Shown here: piece by piece, positions 41,719-51,380 of the stretch | Layout: every line of letters starts with the position of its first letter | How positions within the stretch are numbered: position 1 is the stretch's first letter | Made by a program: the position numbers and the translations under genes | Notes under the pieces: generated by a model | Database searches by the model: none | Told to the model about the DNA's origin: nothing | Seen by the model: the letters and a program-made list of their open reading frames with translations, nothing else | Origin: Thiogranum sp. | GTDB lineage: Bacteria > Pseudomonadota > Gammaproteobacteria > DSM-19610 | NCBI GenBank assembly: GCA_030148775.1 | Contig: JASBST010000020.1 | Coordinates: 38,674 to 102,673 of the forward strand | Direction of reading: 5' to 3' | Length of the DNA: 64,000 nt

Positions 41719-43476
41719 ATGAAGCAGGACATCGCATCCGATATTGACGACGCCGGCAGTCTGTTGAAATATGTGCAGCCGGCGCATCCGACCACCTCGA
41801 TGCTCGAGGTATTCGAGCGATTCATCGGTCAGGAAAACCTCTATGCCATCCCCGTGGTGGAGGGCGAGACTCCGATCGGCCTGATCAATCGCAATAAACT
41901 GGTCGAGCTGTTCAGCAAGCCCTTTACCCGCGAACTTTACGGGCGCAAGCCCATCAGCGACATGATGGACGCCAGGCCCATCATTGTGCCGGTCGACGAA
42001 AGCATTGACGATCTGGCGCGCATCATCATCGATGCCGGCATGCAGTATATGTACGACGGCTTTATTCTTACCCGCCAAAGCGCCTATGTCGGCATGGGGA
42101 CCGGCCACGATCTGCTCAACGCCATCACCGAGAGAAAGCAGGCGCATCTGTATCATCTGGCGCACTATGATCAACTGACCGGACTGCCCAACCGGCTCCT
42201 GCTGCTGGATCGGCTCACCCATGCCTGTTCGCAGGCGCTGCGGCGGGAAAAGCTGGTGGCGCTGCTGTTCATCGATCTGGACCGCTTCAAGCTGGTCAAC
42301 GACACCCACGGGCACGTAGTGGGTGATCTGTTGCTGAAGGAAATTGCCGGCCGACTGCAAGCATGTCTGCGCAGAAACGACACCATCGGCAGATTGGGTG
42401 GCGACGAATTCACCGTCATCCTGGAGGATATTCCTTGTGTCGGGGTCGCCACGCGGGTGGCGGAGAAGATTCTCCAGAGCCTGTCCCAGGCGATGAAAAT
42501 CGAGCGCCACGAACTGTTCGTCAGCGCCAGTATCGGCATCGCCATTTTCCCGTTCGGCGACGATACCGGCGAGACCCTGATCAAAAAGGCCGATGCGGCC
42601 ATGTACTCGGCCAAACAGCGCGGCCGCAACTGCGTCCAGTTTTTCTCCTGGGAAATGAGCGCGGCGGTCTTCGAGCGTCAGCGAATCGAAAACAGTCTGC
42701 GCTATGCGCTCGAGCGCGACGAGTTCGTGATTCACTATCAGCCGCTGGTGGAGCTCGGGACCGGCGCCGTGGTGGGGTTGGAGGCTTTGCTGCGTTGGAG
42801 TCACCCGGAGATGGGTTTAGTTTCACCCGATGTCTTTATTCCGGTGGCCGAGGAGTGCGGCCTGATTCACGAGATCGGCGCCCAGGTGCTGCGTATCGCC
42901 TGTCGCCAGAATCGGGTCTGGCAGGAGGCCGGATTGCCGCCAGTGAAAATCGCGGTAAACCTGTCGGCCTGCCAGATGGCTCCGGGACTGCCGGCGCTGG
43001 TGCAGTCGGTGCTTGATCAGACCGGCCTGGAGCCGCGCTACCTGGAGCTCGAACTTACCGAGAATATCCTGTTGGAAAATGTCGAGGAGTCGATCGCCAT
43101 CCTGCATCAGCTGAGCGACATGGGCGTAAAGGCCTCGATCGACGACTTCGGTACCGGCTATTCCTCATTGAGCTATCTGCAGCGCCTGCCGATCAGCACG
43201 CTGAAAATCGACCGCTCCTTCCTCAAGGTCATTCAGTCGCCCGAGGATGATCCGACCATTGTGGCCACCATCATCGCCATGGCGCACAGCATGAAGCTTG
43301 ACGTGATAGCCGAAGGTCTGGAGACCCGCTATCAGCTGGAGCTGTTGCAGTCGCATGATTGCGATTACGCACAGGGTTATTATTTCAGCCGACCCTGCCC
43401 GGCCGACGCGGTCGCCGACCTGTTGCGCAACCGCTATGTGATCGCCGGCAACGCCCTGCGTCTGGAGCGCGGCTAG
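41719..43476 (+). CDS. CBS-GGDEF-EAL c-di-GMP signalling protein
   Basis: This 585-aa cytoplasmic protein has a CBS-domain pair (residues 15-130: YVQPAHPTTSMLEVFERFI... IPVVEGETPIGLINRNKLV; ISDMMDARPIIVPVDESIDDLARI), which may bind adenine nucleotides. The GGDEF domain follows with DQLTGLPNRLLLLDRL and an intact GGDEF in RLGGDEFTVI, then the EAL domain, with EALLRW, LTENILLENVE and DDFGTGYSSLSYLQRLP. Both cyclase and phosphodiesterase sites look complete. It overlaps the convergent PEP-CTERM gene by 4 bases. Confidence 0.95.
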   Translation: MKQDIASDIDDAGSLLKYVQPAHPTTSMLEVFERFIGQENLYAIPVVEGETPIGLINRNKLVELFSKPFTRELYGRKPISDMMDARPIIVPVDESIDDLARIIIDAGMQYMYDGFILTRQSAYVGMGTGHDLLNAITERKQAHLYHLAHYDQLTGLPNRLLLLDRLTHACSQALRREKLVALLFIDLDRFKLVNDTHGHVVGDLLLKEIAGRLQACLRRNDTIGRLGGDEFTVILEDIPCVGVATRVAEKILQSLSQAMKIERHELFVSASIGIAIFPFGDDTGETLIKKADAAMYSAKQRGRNCVQFFSWEMSAAVFERQRIENSLRYALERDEFVIHYQPLVELGTGAVVGLEALLRWSHPEMGLVSPDVFIPVAEECGLIHEIGAQVLRIACRQNRVWQEAGLPPVKIAVNLSACQMAPGLPALVQSVLDQTGLEPRYLELELTENILLENVEESIAILHQLSDMGVKASIDDFGTGYSSLSYLQRLPISTLKIDRSFLKVIQSPEDDPTIVATIIAMAHSMKLDVIAEGLETRYQLELLQSHDCDYAQGYYFSRPCPADAVADLLRNRYVIAGNALRLERG

Positions 43477-44102
43477 CGTCGGCCGCTGCTTGCGCGCCGC
43501 GGCATCAGGCCGAGCAAGCCGATGATCCCACTTCCCAGCAGCCACAGGGCCGCCGGCACCGGTACCGGGGAGGTGAGCGCGGTGCCGTCGATGGACCATC
43601 GGGTATAGGCCTGTTGGCCGCCCAGCGTCACCGGGTCCGCACCCTGCCAGCGCAGGGTGAAGCGGTTGTTCGCATCGACCGGCGTAATCAATCCTTCCTG
43701 ACCCTGGTAGAAAGTCTGTGACACTTGTGAGCTGGCCGCATCGTAGCTTTGCAGGTACCAGGCTCCGAGGTCCAGACTCAGCGATCCATATTGCACCTCG
43801 CCGCTAGGCCAGGCATGGAGGCCGGCATCGAGCGGCGGCGCGCTGGGCGCGGTTAAAACGCCCAGGCCCAAAGGGCCGTCGACGAGGTCTGCGACAATAG
43901 CGCCACGGCGTTGATAACTGTACATCTGCAAGGCGCCAGCGCCGAAGTCATAGTGGCGCAGGGCCAGGCCGTTGGCGTCGGTCAGGTCCAGAGTCAAGCT
44001 GTCGATGTTCAGTCCGTTTACGGGCGCCGCTTGCGCGGGTGCCATGTCAGCGGCTGCGATCAGCGCGCAAGAGACTATCAAGCTGCGAAAAGCGGTTTTC
44101 AT
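43473..44102 (-). CDS. Exported VPxPA/PEP-CTERM protein
   Basis: The protein is about 209 aa, with a signal peptide (LIVSCALIAAADMAPAQA) and a C-terminal sorting tail PVPVPAALWLLGSGIIGLLGL followed by basic MPRRASSGRR. The body, LTLDLTDANGLALRHYDFGAGALQMYSYQRRGAIVADLVDGPLG, is beta-rich without known motifs. It is the second exosortase substrate in the window. It starts 21 bases after the stop of the PhoD-like gene, on the same strand, so they are probably co-transcribed. Start ATG 44102 follows GGGGGAA. Confidence 0.85.
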   Translation of the reverse strand: MKTAFRSLIVSCALIAAADMAPAQAAPVNGLNIDSLTLDLTDANGLALRHYDFGAGALQMYSYQRRGAIVADLVDGPLGLGVLTAPSAPPLDAGLHAWPSGEVQYGSLSLDLGAWYLQSYDAASSQVSQTFYQGQEGLITPVDANNRFTLRWQGADPVTLGGQQAYTRWSIDGTALTSPVPVPAALWLLGSGIIGLLGLMPRRASSGRR

Positions 44103-44123
44103 CAAAGTTCCCCCAGAGCGGAT

Positions 44124-45719
44124 TTATACCAGATTTATGCTTGTCAACTCGTTGTCCACCAGCACCCGGTTGCTGCCGGCGCGCGTTTCCACCCGCGCGC
44201 CCAGCCAGCTGCGGAAATTACGCGAAGCGATGTTGTCCACATACCACCATTCCGACTGTACCCGTTCCGGGCGCACATCGAGCAGCATGTAGCCGTGGGT
44301 CTTGAGCTCGACATACTTCATATGTGGATTCATTAACGGAATCAGCTGCGCCAGCGGATCGGCGGCCGGCTCGGGGAACCCGGGCGAGGTGACCGACGGC
44401 GTGACGAACTCGACCGCCAGCGGCCCCAGGCCCAGCGGCGGTTGCGGCGCGGCATTGAGCGGTTGTCCCGAGTCGAGATAGATCTCCATCGCCCAGGAGC
44501 TGTGAATGTCGCCGGTGAGTATGACGACGTTGTCGATAGCGCGGGCGCGGATATGTTCCAGTACGCGCAGGCGCGCCTCCGGGTAGCCGTCCCATTGATC
44601 CATATTGATGCTGACCATATCTTCGCTGACGGGGATGCCCGCGGCCTGGAGATCCGGTACGTTCACGCCTTTGAGCTGACCGAACATCACCTGCGGGCCG
44701 ACCAGGCGCCAGTCGGCCCGCGAGGCACTGAGCTGGCCCAAGAACCAGTCTTCCTGTTGCGCGCCGAGCAGTGTGCGCTGCGGATCGTTACGCGCCGGAT
44801 CGGCCGGCTGGGCGACCTGCCGATCGCGGCCCTCCAGGCGGGTATCGAGCAGAATCAGATCGGCCAGCGAGCCCCAGCTCAGACTGCGGTACATGCGGCC
44901 TTCGCGGATCGGCATCCATTCATAGTAGGCCTGGATGGCGGCCGCCTTGCGTGCGAACCAGTCGCCTTCGCCGGGGTTGTGGTTTTCCGCGCCGCCGGTC
45001 CAGGCGTCGTTGGCGACTTCGTGATCGTCCCAGATAGTGATAAAAGGCTGTAAACGGTGCAGGAGCGCCAGATCGGGATCGAGCTTGTACTGCCCGTGGC
45101 GATTGCGATAATCCTCCAGCGTCAGGGTTTCGTGTCGTGGCTCGGGAATCCGTCCCAAAGCCGTGCCGTCGCCATAATCGCCATTAGCGTATTCGTAGAG
45201 ATAGTCGCCCAGGTGCACAATGGCATCGATGTCGCCGCGCAGCGCCAGGGCGCGATAGGCGTTGAAATAGCCCTGCGGATAGTTCGCGCAGGAGACGATG
45301 CCCAGGCGCAGCCGTTGCGCTGCCCCGACAGGCGCGGTGCGGGTGCGCCCGATAGGCGATGTATAGCCGAAGGCGCGAAAACGGTAATAGTAGATGCGAC
45401 CGGGGCTCAGTCCCTCGACGTCCACTTTGACGGTGTAGTCGCGCCCGCTGTGGGTCGTGAACTGACCGTAGCGGACCGTGGCGCGCATTTCCCGATCGGT
45501 GGCGACTTCCCAGTGCACCGCTACGCTCGCGTCGCTGGCCCCGCTGATTCGAGACCAGATAACCACGCGGTCGGGCAGTGGATCGCCGCTAGCCACGCCG
45601 TGAGCGAAGGGGGTGGTGAAACCTTGCGCATCGCGCCCGCTGTCGGCGCGCAGCGCGAAAGGCCAGAGGGCGGCGGCGCCGGCGCTGCGCAGAATGAAAT
45701 CACGTCGGTTGATCGGCAT
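44124..45719 (-). CDS. Alkaline phosphatase D (PhoD) family protein, Tat-exported
   Basis: This 531-aa protein has a twin-arginine signal INRRDFILRSAGAAALWPFALRA. The PhoD fold is visible from the N-terminal HGVASGDPLPDRVVIWSRISG, and the metal-site motifs VHLGDYLYEYANGDYGDG, FITIWDDHEVANDAWTGG and VILTGDIHSSWAMEI follow. PhoD enzymes are calcium/iron phosphodi- and monoesterases of the periplasm. The operon order is metallophosphatase, this gene, PEP-CTERM protein. No Pho box was found near it. Confidence 0.92.
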   Translation of the reverse strand: MPINRRDFILRSAGAAALWPFALRADSGRDAQGFTTPFAHGVASGDPLPDRVVIWSRISGASDASVAVHWEVATDREMRATVRYGQFTTHSGRDYTVKVDVEGLSPGRIYYYRFRAFGYTSPIGRTRTAPVGAAQRLRLGIVSCANYPQGYFNAYRALALRGDIDAIVHLGDYLYEYANGDYGDGTALGRIPEPRHETLTLEDYRNRHGQYKLDPDLALLHRLQPFITIWDDHEVANDAWTGGAENHNPGEGDWFARKAAAIQAYYEWMPIREGRMYRSLSWGSLADLILLDTRLEGRDRQVAQPADPARNDPQRTLLGAQQEDWFLGQLSASRADWRLVGPQVMFGQLKGVNVPDLQAAGIPVSEDMVSINMDQWDGYPEARLRVLEHIRARAIDNVVILTGDIHSSWAMEIYLDSGQPLNAAPQPPLGLGPLAVEFVTPSVTSPGFPEPAADPLAQLIPLMNPHMKYVELKTHGYMLLDVRPERVQSEWWYVDNIASRNFRSWLGARVETRAGSNRVLVDNELTSINLV

Positions 45720-45753
45720 GGACGCCTCCTGGTACCTGGGGTTGGGGATAGAC

Positions 45754-46812
45754 TCAGGGTGTTCGTTGCAGACTTTTCTCGAACGCCTGGGTGGGCGCGC
45801 CGGTCAGCGGGTCGACCGTATACGCGGCGGCCGTGAACCGGTCCCCGTCAAGCTCGATCCAGAAAAACCCCAGCGTGGCGTCGGCCTGCCAGTAGCTGGC
45901 GTTACGCGCGGCATCGCCGAAGCTGCGGGTTTTGGCGCCCGCGCCGGAAACGATGAAGAAGGTTTTGCCGCAGTCGCTCACCGGTTTGAGCCACTCCAGA
46001 TCGTGGTCGTGGCCGCTGATCAGCACATCGACTTTGTCGCACACCGATTGTTCTAGAAAACCCTTGTAATAGCGGCCGCTGGCCTGTTCGGACAGAATGC
46101 CGGCATCGCTGTCATAATGACCGGCGTTGCCGTGCTGCCCGTTGGAAATATAAGGGTGGTGCGCAAACGCGATCTTCCAGCGACCGCTGGACGCATGCAG
46201 CGCTTCCTGCACCCACTGGAATTGCTCGCTGCCATAGGTGGTGTAACTGAAGTGCGGATTGGGATCGGGATTGATGGCGGTCAGCGGATTCGAATCCAGC
46301 GCGAAAAAATCCGCCAGTGGCCGTCCGCCGACTTGTTCGCCGGCACTGAAATGATACTGGCGTGCGGGCATCCGCCATTTGTCCGACGCACGGGCGGCGC
46401 GGTAGCTGTAGGCGACCTGATAATCGCCATCGCCGTTGTCGCCGCCGTCGCCGGCCGCCAGGCGCGTATTGTCGTGGTTACCCAGGGCCATGTAGAAGGG
46501 GAAGTCTAAATGGGCGTAGGGGCGTTCGAATTTATTCTCGAACTGGACATCGTAGGCACTGCCGACGCCTTCTTCATAGATATTGTCGCCCAGACCGAGG
46601 GCAAAGTCGCAGCCGCGCGCGGCGCAGACCTGTTCGATGGCCGCCGCCACCCGGTATTGTCCCGCTTCGCCGGTGCCGAAGTCGCCGATGGCGACGAAAC
46701 GCAGCGCGGGCCCGGCCGCCGCCGTCTGGCCGAAGCCCGCCAGAGCCAGTAGAAGCAGGCGAAATGCCCTGCGGACAGGCACGCCATGGCGGCGCAGAAA
46801 GTCGCGAATCAC
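45754..46812 (-). CDS. Purple acid phosphatase-like metallophosphoesterase
   Basis: This roughly 352-aa protein has the full set of dinuclear metal ligands: FVAIGDFGTGEAG, LGLGDNIYEEGVG, MALGNHDNT, AHHPYIS and SGHDHDLEW. This order is that of tartrate-resistant (purple) acid phosphatases. A signal sequence (RAFRLLLLALAGFGQTAAA) points to the periplasm. The GTG start at 46812 has GGGGAA seven bases upstream; a TTG at 46842 is farther from a ribosome site. First gene of the - strand phosphatase operon; the hairpin GCCGGCC...GGCCGGC lies just upstream. Confidence 0.9.
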   Translation of the reverse strand: MIRDFLRRHGVPVRRAFRLLLLALAGFGQTAAAGPALRFVAIGDFGTGEAGQYRVAAAIEQVCAARGCDFALGLGDNIYEEGVGSAYDVQFENKFERPYAHLDFPFYMALGNHDNTRLAAGDGGDNGDGDYQVAYSYRAARASDKWRMPARQYHFSAGEQVGGRPLADFFALDSNPLTAINPDPNPHFSYTTYGSEQFQWVQEALHASSGRWKIAFAHHPYISNGQHGNAGHYDSDAGILSEQASGRYYKGFLEQSVCDKVDVLISGHDHDLEWLKPVSDCGKTFFIVSGAGAKTRSFGDAARNASYWQADATLGFFWIELDGDRFTAAAYTVDPLTGAPTQAFEKSLQRTP

Positions 46813-47043
46813 GTTGTAGTTCCCCTTGCCGGGGCCGGCCAAAGGGTGGCCGGCGAAAAGTTCAGCGTATTTTTATGTCGCGAGTGTAGCCGGCAATTGT
46901 TAACCGGGTATTACAGCGGCCCGGAGAAGGCTTAGAATGATTGACTTTGGCGTTAGCGGCGTCTTTATCCATACGCGCCGTACGTCGCCGTGGCGCCAGG
47001 CGCTGGGAAACGGTTTGGCGGCCTGCCGCCTTTGAGGGATCTT

Positions 47044-48135
47044 ATGCGTGAGCTTATCGCGGTTTGTCTTGTGGGGTTGATTGTGGCAGTGGCTCATGCG
47101 CCGCCGGCGGTTGCCGAGGGGGCGGTGGCCGCGCCCACGCCGGTGATTGTGGCGCCGGTGCGGCTGGCCGATTTTGCCGACCGTATCGAGGCCCTGGGCA
47201 CCTTGCGCGCCAATGAGTCGGTGGCGCTCACCGCAGCGGTCACCGAAACCGTCAGCGCCGTGCATTTCGACGATGGCGAGCGGGTCAAGGCCGGCCAGGT
47301 GCTGGTGGAAATGACCAGCGCCGAGGAGAGCGCCCAGCTGGCCGAGGCACGCGCGAGCGCGGACGAAGCCTATCGCCAGTACCAGCGCGTGTTGTCGCTG
47401 GAAAACCAGGGCACCGCGGCGAAGTCCCTGCTCGATGAGCGCCGACGCGAGTGGGAGACGGCGCGGGCGCGGCGGGCGGCCATCGAATCGCGTCTGGCCG
47501 ATCGCATCGTCAAGGCACCATTTGCCGGCGTATTGGGTCTGCGCGACCTCAGCCCGGGCGCCCTGGTCCGGCCCGGTGATCTGATCGCTGTGCTCGACGA
47601 CGACGCCGTGATGAAGCTGGAGTTTCAGATCCCGTCCACCTATCTCGATGTGCTGGCGCCCGGCCTGGAGATCATCGCCACGGCGCCGGCGTTTGCGCAG
47701 CGCCAATTCCGCGGCCAGGTGAAATCGATCGACAGCCGCATCGACACCGGCACGCGCGCGATCCGGGTACGCGCGCTGCTGCCCAATCCCGAACGTCTGC
47801 TCAAACCCGGTCTGCTGATGCAACTGGAGCTGCTCAAGCGGCCGCGCCGCGCCATCGTGATTCCGGAAGAGGCGCTGTTGGCCTTGGGTGAAAAACAGTT
47901 CGTACTGGTGGTCGCCGGGTCAGATGACAACAAGGTCGTGCGCCGCCAGGTCGAAATCGGCGGGCGCCGCCCCGGAGAGGTGGAAATTGTAGCCGGCCTG
48001 ACGGCGGGAGAGCAGGTCATCACCCACGGCGGTCTCAAGGTGCGACCCGGCGACCGGGTGGAGATTGCCGCGATCGACGATGGCAGCCTGCCTCTGCCCG
48101 ATCTGCTGCGGCGCTTGCCCGGCGGCGGTACATGA
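47044..48135 (+). CDS. RND periplasmic adaptor (MFP/HlyD family)
   Basis: This 363-aa protein starts with a signal-like ELIAVCLVGLIVAVAHAPPAVA. The lipoyl half-motif ALTAAVTETVSAVHFDDGERVKAGQVLVEM follows, then the coiled-coil arm AEARASADEAYRQYQRVLSLENQG, a second lipoyl part VKAPFAGVLGLRDLSPGALVRPGD and the beta-barrel with IPEEALLALGEKQFVLVV. Intact, unlike the adaptor at 37.5 kb. Start at ATG 47044, five bases after GAGGGA. It overlaps the pump gene by 4 bases (ATGA). A -10-like TAGAAT lies at 46933. Confidence 0.94.
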   Translation: MRELIAVCLVGLIVAVAHAPPAVAEGAVAAPTPVIVAPVRLADFADRIEALGTLRANESVALTAAVTETVSAVHFDDGERVKAGQVLVEMTSAEESAQLAEARASADEAYRQYQRVLSLENQGTAAKSLLDERRREWETARARRAAIESRLADRIVKAPFAGVLGLRDLSPGALVRPGDLIAVLDDDAVMKLEFQIPSTYLDVLAPGLEIIATAPAFAQRQFRGQVKSIDSRIDTGTRAIRVRALLPNPERLLKPGLLMQLELLKRPRRAIVIPEEALLALGEKQFVLVVAGSDDNKVVRRQVEIGGRRPGEVEIVAGLTAGEQVITHGGLKVRPGDRVEIAAIDDGSLPLPDLLRRLPGGGT

Positions 48136-51100
48136 TCCTATCGGATGTCTCGATCACACGGCCGGTTTTCGCCGCCGTGCTGTCGCTGCTGCTGGTGGTG
48201 TTCGGTCTGTTGGCTTTCGATCGTCTGCCGCTGCGTGAATACCCGGATATCGATCCGCCGGTGGTGTCGGTGGAGACGACCTATCCGGGTGCGGCCGCCA
48301 ACGTGGTGGAAAACCGCATCACCGAGCTGATCGAAAATCGTATCGCCGGCGTGGAGGGCATTCGTTTCATCGAATCGAGCAGCGAGGATGGGCGTTCGGT
48401 GATCAATATTGAGTTTGCCGTGGGTCGGGATATCGACGCGGCGGCCAACGACGTGCGCGATCGGGTGTCGACCGTGCTCGACGACCTGCCCGACGAAGCC
48501 GACCCGCCGGAGATCCAGAAAGTCGACAGTAACGAAGACGTCATTATGTGGCTCAATCTGGTCAGCGACCGCATGAGCGTACCGGAGCTGACCGATTACG
48601 CCGATCGTTATCTGGTCGACCGTTTTTCGGTGCTCGACGGCGTGGCGCGGGTGCGTGTCGGCGGCGGGCAGGTCTATGCCATGCGCATCTGGCTGGATCG
48701 GCGCCAACTGGCGGCACGCAATCTGACGGTCGCGGATGTTGAAAATGCGCTGCGCGCGGAGAACCTGGAATTGCCCGCCGGCAGCCTCGATTCCGCCGCG
48801 CGCCAGTTCACCGTCCGCACCGAGCGCAATTTCCGCAGCGCTGCGGATTTTTCCCGCCTGGTGCTGGCCCGTGGCGAGGACGGTTATCTGGTGCGCCTGG
48901 GCGACGTGGCCCGGGTCGAGCACGGCACCGCCGAGGACCGGTTGTTTTTCCGCGGCAACGGCGTTCCCACCGTGGGCATCGGGATCATCAAGCAGTCCAC
49001 CGCCAATACGCTGGCCGTGGCAGATGCCGCCAAGGCGCTGGCGGCGCGCGTCAATGCGGGGTTGCCGCCGGGTATGGCGTTAAAACAAAGCTACGACAGC
49101 TCGGTGTTCATCAAGGGCGCCATCCGCGAAGTCTACAAGACGCTGTTCATCGCCATCCTCATGGTCGTCGGGGTGATCTATCTGTTTCTCGGCAGCGCGC
49201 GCGCCACGCTGGTGCCGGCGGTCACCGTGCCGGTGTCGCTGGTGGCCAGTTTCCTGGTACTGCAGGCGCTGGGTTTTTCCATCAATATTCTCACGCTGCT
49301 GGCGCTGGTGCTGGCCATCGGCCTGGTGGTGGACGATGCCATCGTGGTGATCGAGAACATTCACCGGCGCATGGAAAGCCTGGGAGAGTCCCGCTTAGTG
49401 GCCGCTTATCGGGGCACGCGCCAGGTGGGTTTCGCGGTGGTCGCCACCACCGTAGTGCTGGTGTCGGTGTTCGTGCCCATCGCTTTTCTGCAAGGCGATA
49501 TCGGCAGACTGTTTTCCGAATTTGCCCTGACCATGGCCGCGGCGGTGGCGTTTTCCAGTTTTGTCGCCTTGTCCCTGTCATCCATGCTTGCCTCCAAGGT
49601 GCTGCCGCCGGTCGGCAGACAACCGCGCCTGTCGCGGGCCGTGGATGGCGTGTTCGAAAGGGTGCGGCGTGCTTATCACGTTTCCCTCCAGGCCGCGCTG
49701 CGCCACGCCTGGGCGGTCGGGCTGGGGTTTGCCGGGATTGTCGGCGCTTCGCTGTGGCTGTTTGAACAGCTGCCCGACGAATATGCGCCGAAGGAAGACC
49801 GTGGCGTTTTCTATCTCATGGTCACCGGTCCGGAAGGCTCGTCGTACCAATATATCGCTGCCTATATGACCGAGATCGAGCGGCGCATGATGCCCTTGGT
49901 GGACAACGGCGAGATCAGCCGCTTGCTGGTGCGGGCGCCGCGTGCCTTCGGCAATTTCGAGATTTTCAATACCGGTATCGTCATCAACGTATTGAGCGAC
50001 TGGTCGGTGCGCCGCTCGGCCTGGGAGATCATGGACGATGTGCGCGACCGTTTGCAGGGGCTGCCGGGTGTGCGTGTGTTTCCCGTCATGCGCCAGGGTT
50101 TCGGCGCCCGTATCCAGAAACCGGTCCAGTTTGTCATCGGCGGGGGGACCTATCAGGAATTGACCGAGTGGCGCGATATCCTGGTGGAGAAGATCAACCA
50201 GCGCAATCCCGGACTGGTCGGCCTGGACTGGGACTACAAGGAGACCAAGCCGCAGTTGCGCGTGCATATCGATTACGATCGCGCCGCCGAACTCGGTGTG
50301 ACCGTTGGCGACATAGGCCGGACGTTGGAGACCATGCTGGGATCGCGGCGCGTGACCACCTTTATCGACGCCGGCAAGGAGTATGACGTCATTGTGGAAG
50401 GGGAACGCAGCACGCAACGAACGCCGGTTGATCTGGAAAACATCTATGTCCGCTCGCAACGCAGCGCTCAGCTGATACCGCTTTCCAACCTGGTGCGACT
50501 GCAGGAGTTCGCCGACTCGCTGAGGTTGAACCGATACAATCGCGTCCGGGCCATCACCCTGGAGGCCAATCTGGCCGAAGGCGTCGCGCTCGGCAGCGTG
50601 CTGACCACGCTGGAGTCCCTGGTGCGCGAGCATCTTCCGGGCAGCGCGATTATCGACTACAAGGGCCAGTCACGCGATTATAAATTCGCCGGCGGTTCGA
50701 TCCTGTTTATCTTTTTGCTCGGTGTGGCGGTGGTGTTCCTGGTGCTCGCCGCGCAGTTCGAGAGCTGGATCCATCCCCTGGTGATCATCTTGACCGTTCC
50801 GCTGGCCATGGCGGGTGCCCTGTTTGGGCTCTACCTGACGGGGCAGACGCTGAACTTATACAGTCAGATCGGTTTGATCATGCTGGTGGGACTGGCGGCC
50901 AAGAACGGCATCCTGATTGTCGAGTTCGCCAATCAGCTGCGCGACGCCGGTCGCCCCTTCCGCGAGGCCCTGACCGAGGCCGCGGATGTGCGCCTGCGCC
51001 CGATCGTGATGACCGGGATCACCACGGCCGCCGGGTCCGTGCCCCTGTTGCTTTCGAGCGGCGCCGGGACCGAGACGCGCACCGTAATCGGCACGGTGAT

Positions 51101-51236
51101 ACTGGCCGGCATTCTGGCGGCCACTCTGTTTACCCTCTATGTCGTTCCGGTGGCCTATGATTGGTTGGCGCGGCGGACCGGCTCGCCCTTGCGGGTGCGG
51201 CGACAACTGGAGCGTGAACTGGGCGCCAAGGAGTGA
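48132..51236 (+). CDS. RND efflux transporter permease, HAE-1 type
   Basis: This 1034-aa pump of the AcrB/MexF family has its N-terminus at MILSDVSITRPVFAAVLSLLLVVFGLLAF. TM4 has GLVVDDAIVVIENIHRRME (the two relay Asp), and TM10 has LVGLAAKNGILIVEFANQL, which keeps the relay Lys. With the overlapping adaptor gene it forms an apparently complete inner-membrane pump pair; no outer-membrane channel is in the operon, so a shared TolC-type partner is likely elsewhere. Substrate cannot be predicted. Confidence 0.95.
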   Translation: MILSDVSITRPVFAAVLSLLLVVFGLLAFDRLPLREYPDIDPPVVSVETTYPGAAANVVENRITELIENRIAGVEGIRFIESSSEDGRSVINIEFAVGRDIDAAANDVRDRVSTVLDDLPDEADPPEIQKVDSNEDVIMWLNLVSDRMSVPELTDYADRYLVDRFSVLDGVARVRVGGGQVYAMRIWLDRRQLAARNLTVADVENALRAENLELPAGSLDSAARQFTVRTERNFRSAADFSRLVLARGEDGYLVRLGDVARVEHGTAEDRLFFRGNGVPTVGIGIIKQSTANTLAVADAAKALAARVNAGLPPGMALKQSYDSSVFIKGAIREVYKTLFIAILMVVGVIYLFLGSARATLVPAVTVPVSLVASFLVLQALGFSINILTLLALVLAIGLVVDDAIVVIENIHRRMESLGESRLVAAYRGTRQVGFAVVATTVVLVSVFVPIAFLQGDIGRLFSEFALTMAAAVAFSSFVALSLSSMLASKVLPPVGRQPRLSRAVDGVFERVRRAYHVSLQAALRHAWAVGLGFAGIVGASLWLFEQLPDEYAPKEDRGVFYLMVTGPEGSSYQYIAAYMTEIERRMMPLVDNGEISRLLVRAPRAFGNFEIFNTGIVINVLSDWSVRRSAWEIMDDVRDRLQGLPGVRVFPVMRQGFGARIQKPVQFVIGGGTYQELTEWRDILVEKINQRNPGLVGLDWDYKETKPQLRVHIDYDRAAELGVTVGDIGRTLETMLGSRRVTTFIDAGKEYDVIVEGERSTQRTPVDLENIYVRSQRSAQLIPLSNLVRLQEFADSLRLNRYNRVRAITLEANLAEGVALGSVLTTLESLVREHLPGSAIIDYKGQSRDYKFAGGSILFIFLLGVAVVFLVLAAQFESWIHPLVIILTVPLAMAGALFGLYLTGQTLNLYSQIGLIMLVGLAAKNGILIVEFANQLRDAGRPFREALTEAADVRLRPIVMTGITTAAGSVPLLLSSGAGTETRTVIGTVILAGILAATLFTLYVVPVAYDWLARRTGSPLRVRRQLERELGAKE

Positions 51237-51380
51237 TCCCGCCGCCGTTTTCCGCTGTGTAGGATAACGCTGATAGATCGCAGAGCCGTTGGCTGACGTT
51301 GCAGCCTGTCCGCAGCGCCCATTATTGCCGCCAAGACCAACTGCGACAGCCGGCAAGCCGGAGGGGAGGGAGCCAAGCTT

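Noticed and set aside
46900..47823. 307-codon - strand frame opposite the RND adaptor
   Set aside because: The adaptor on the + strand is complete and coupled to its pump; the antisense product is His/Gln/Arg-rich noise.
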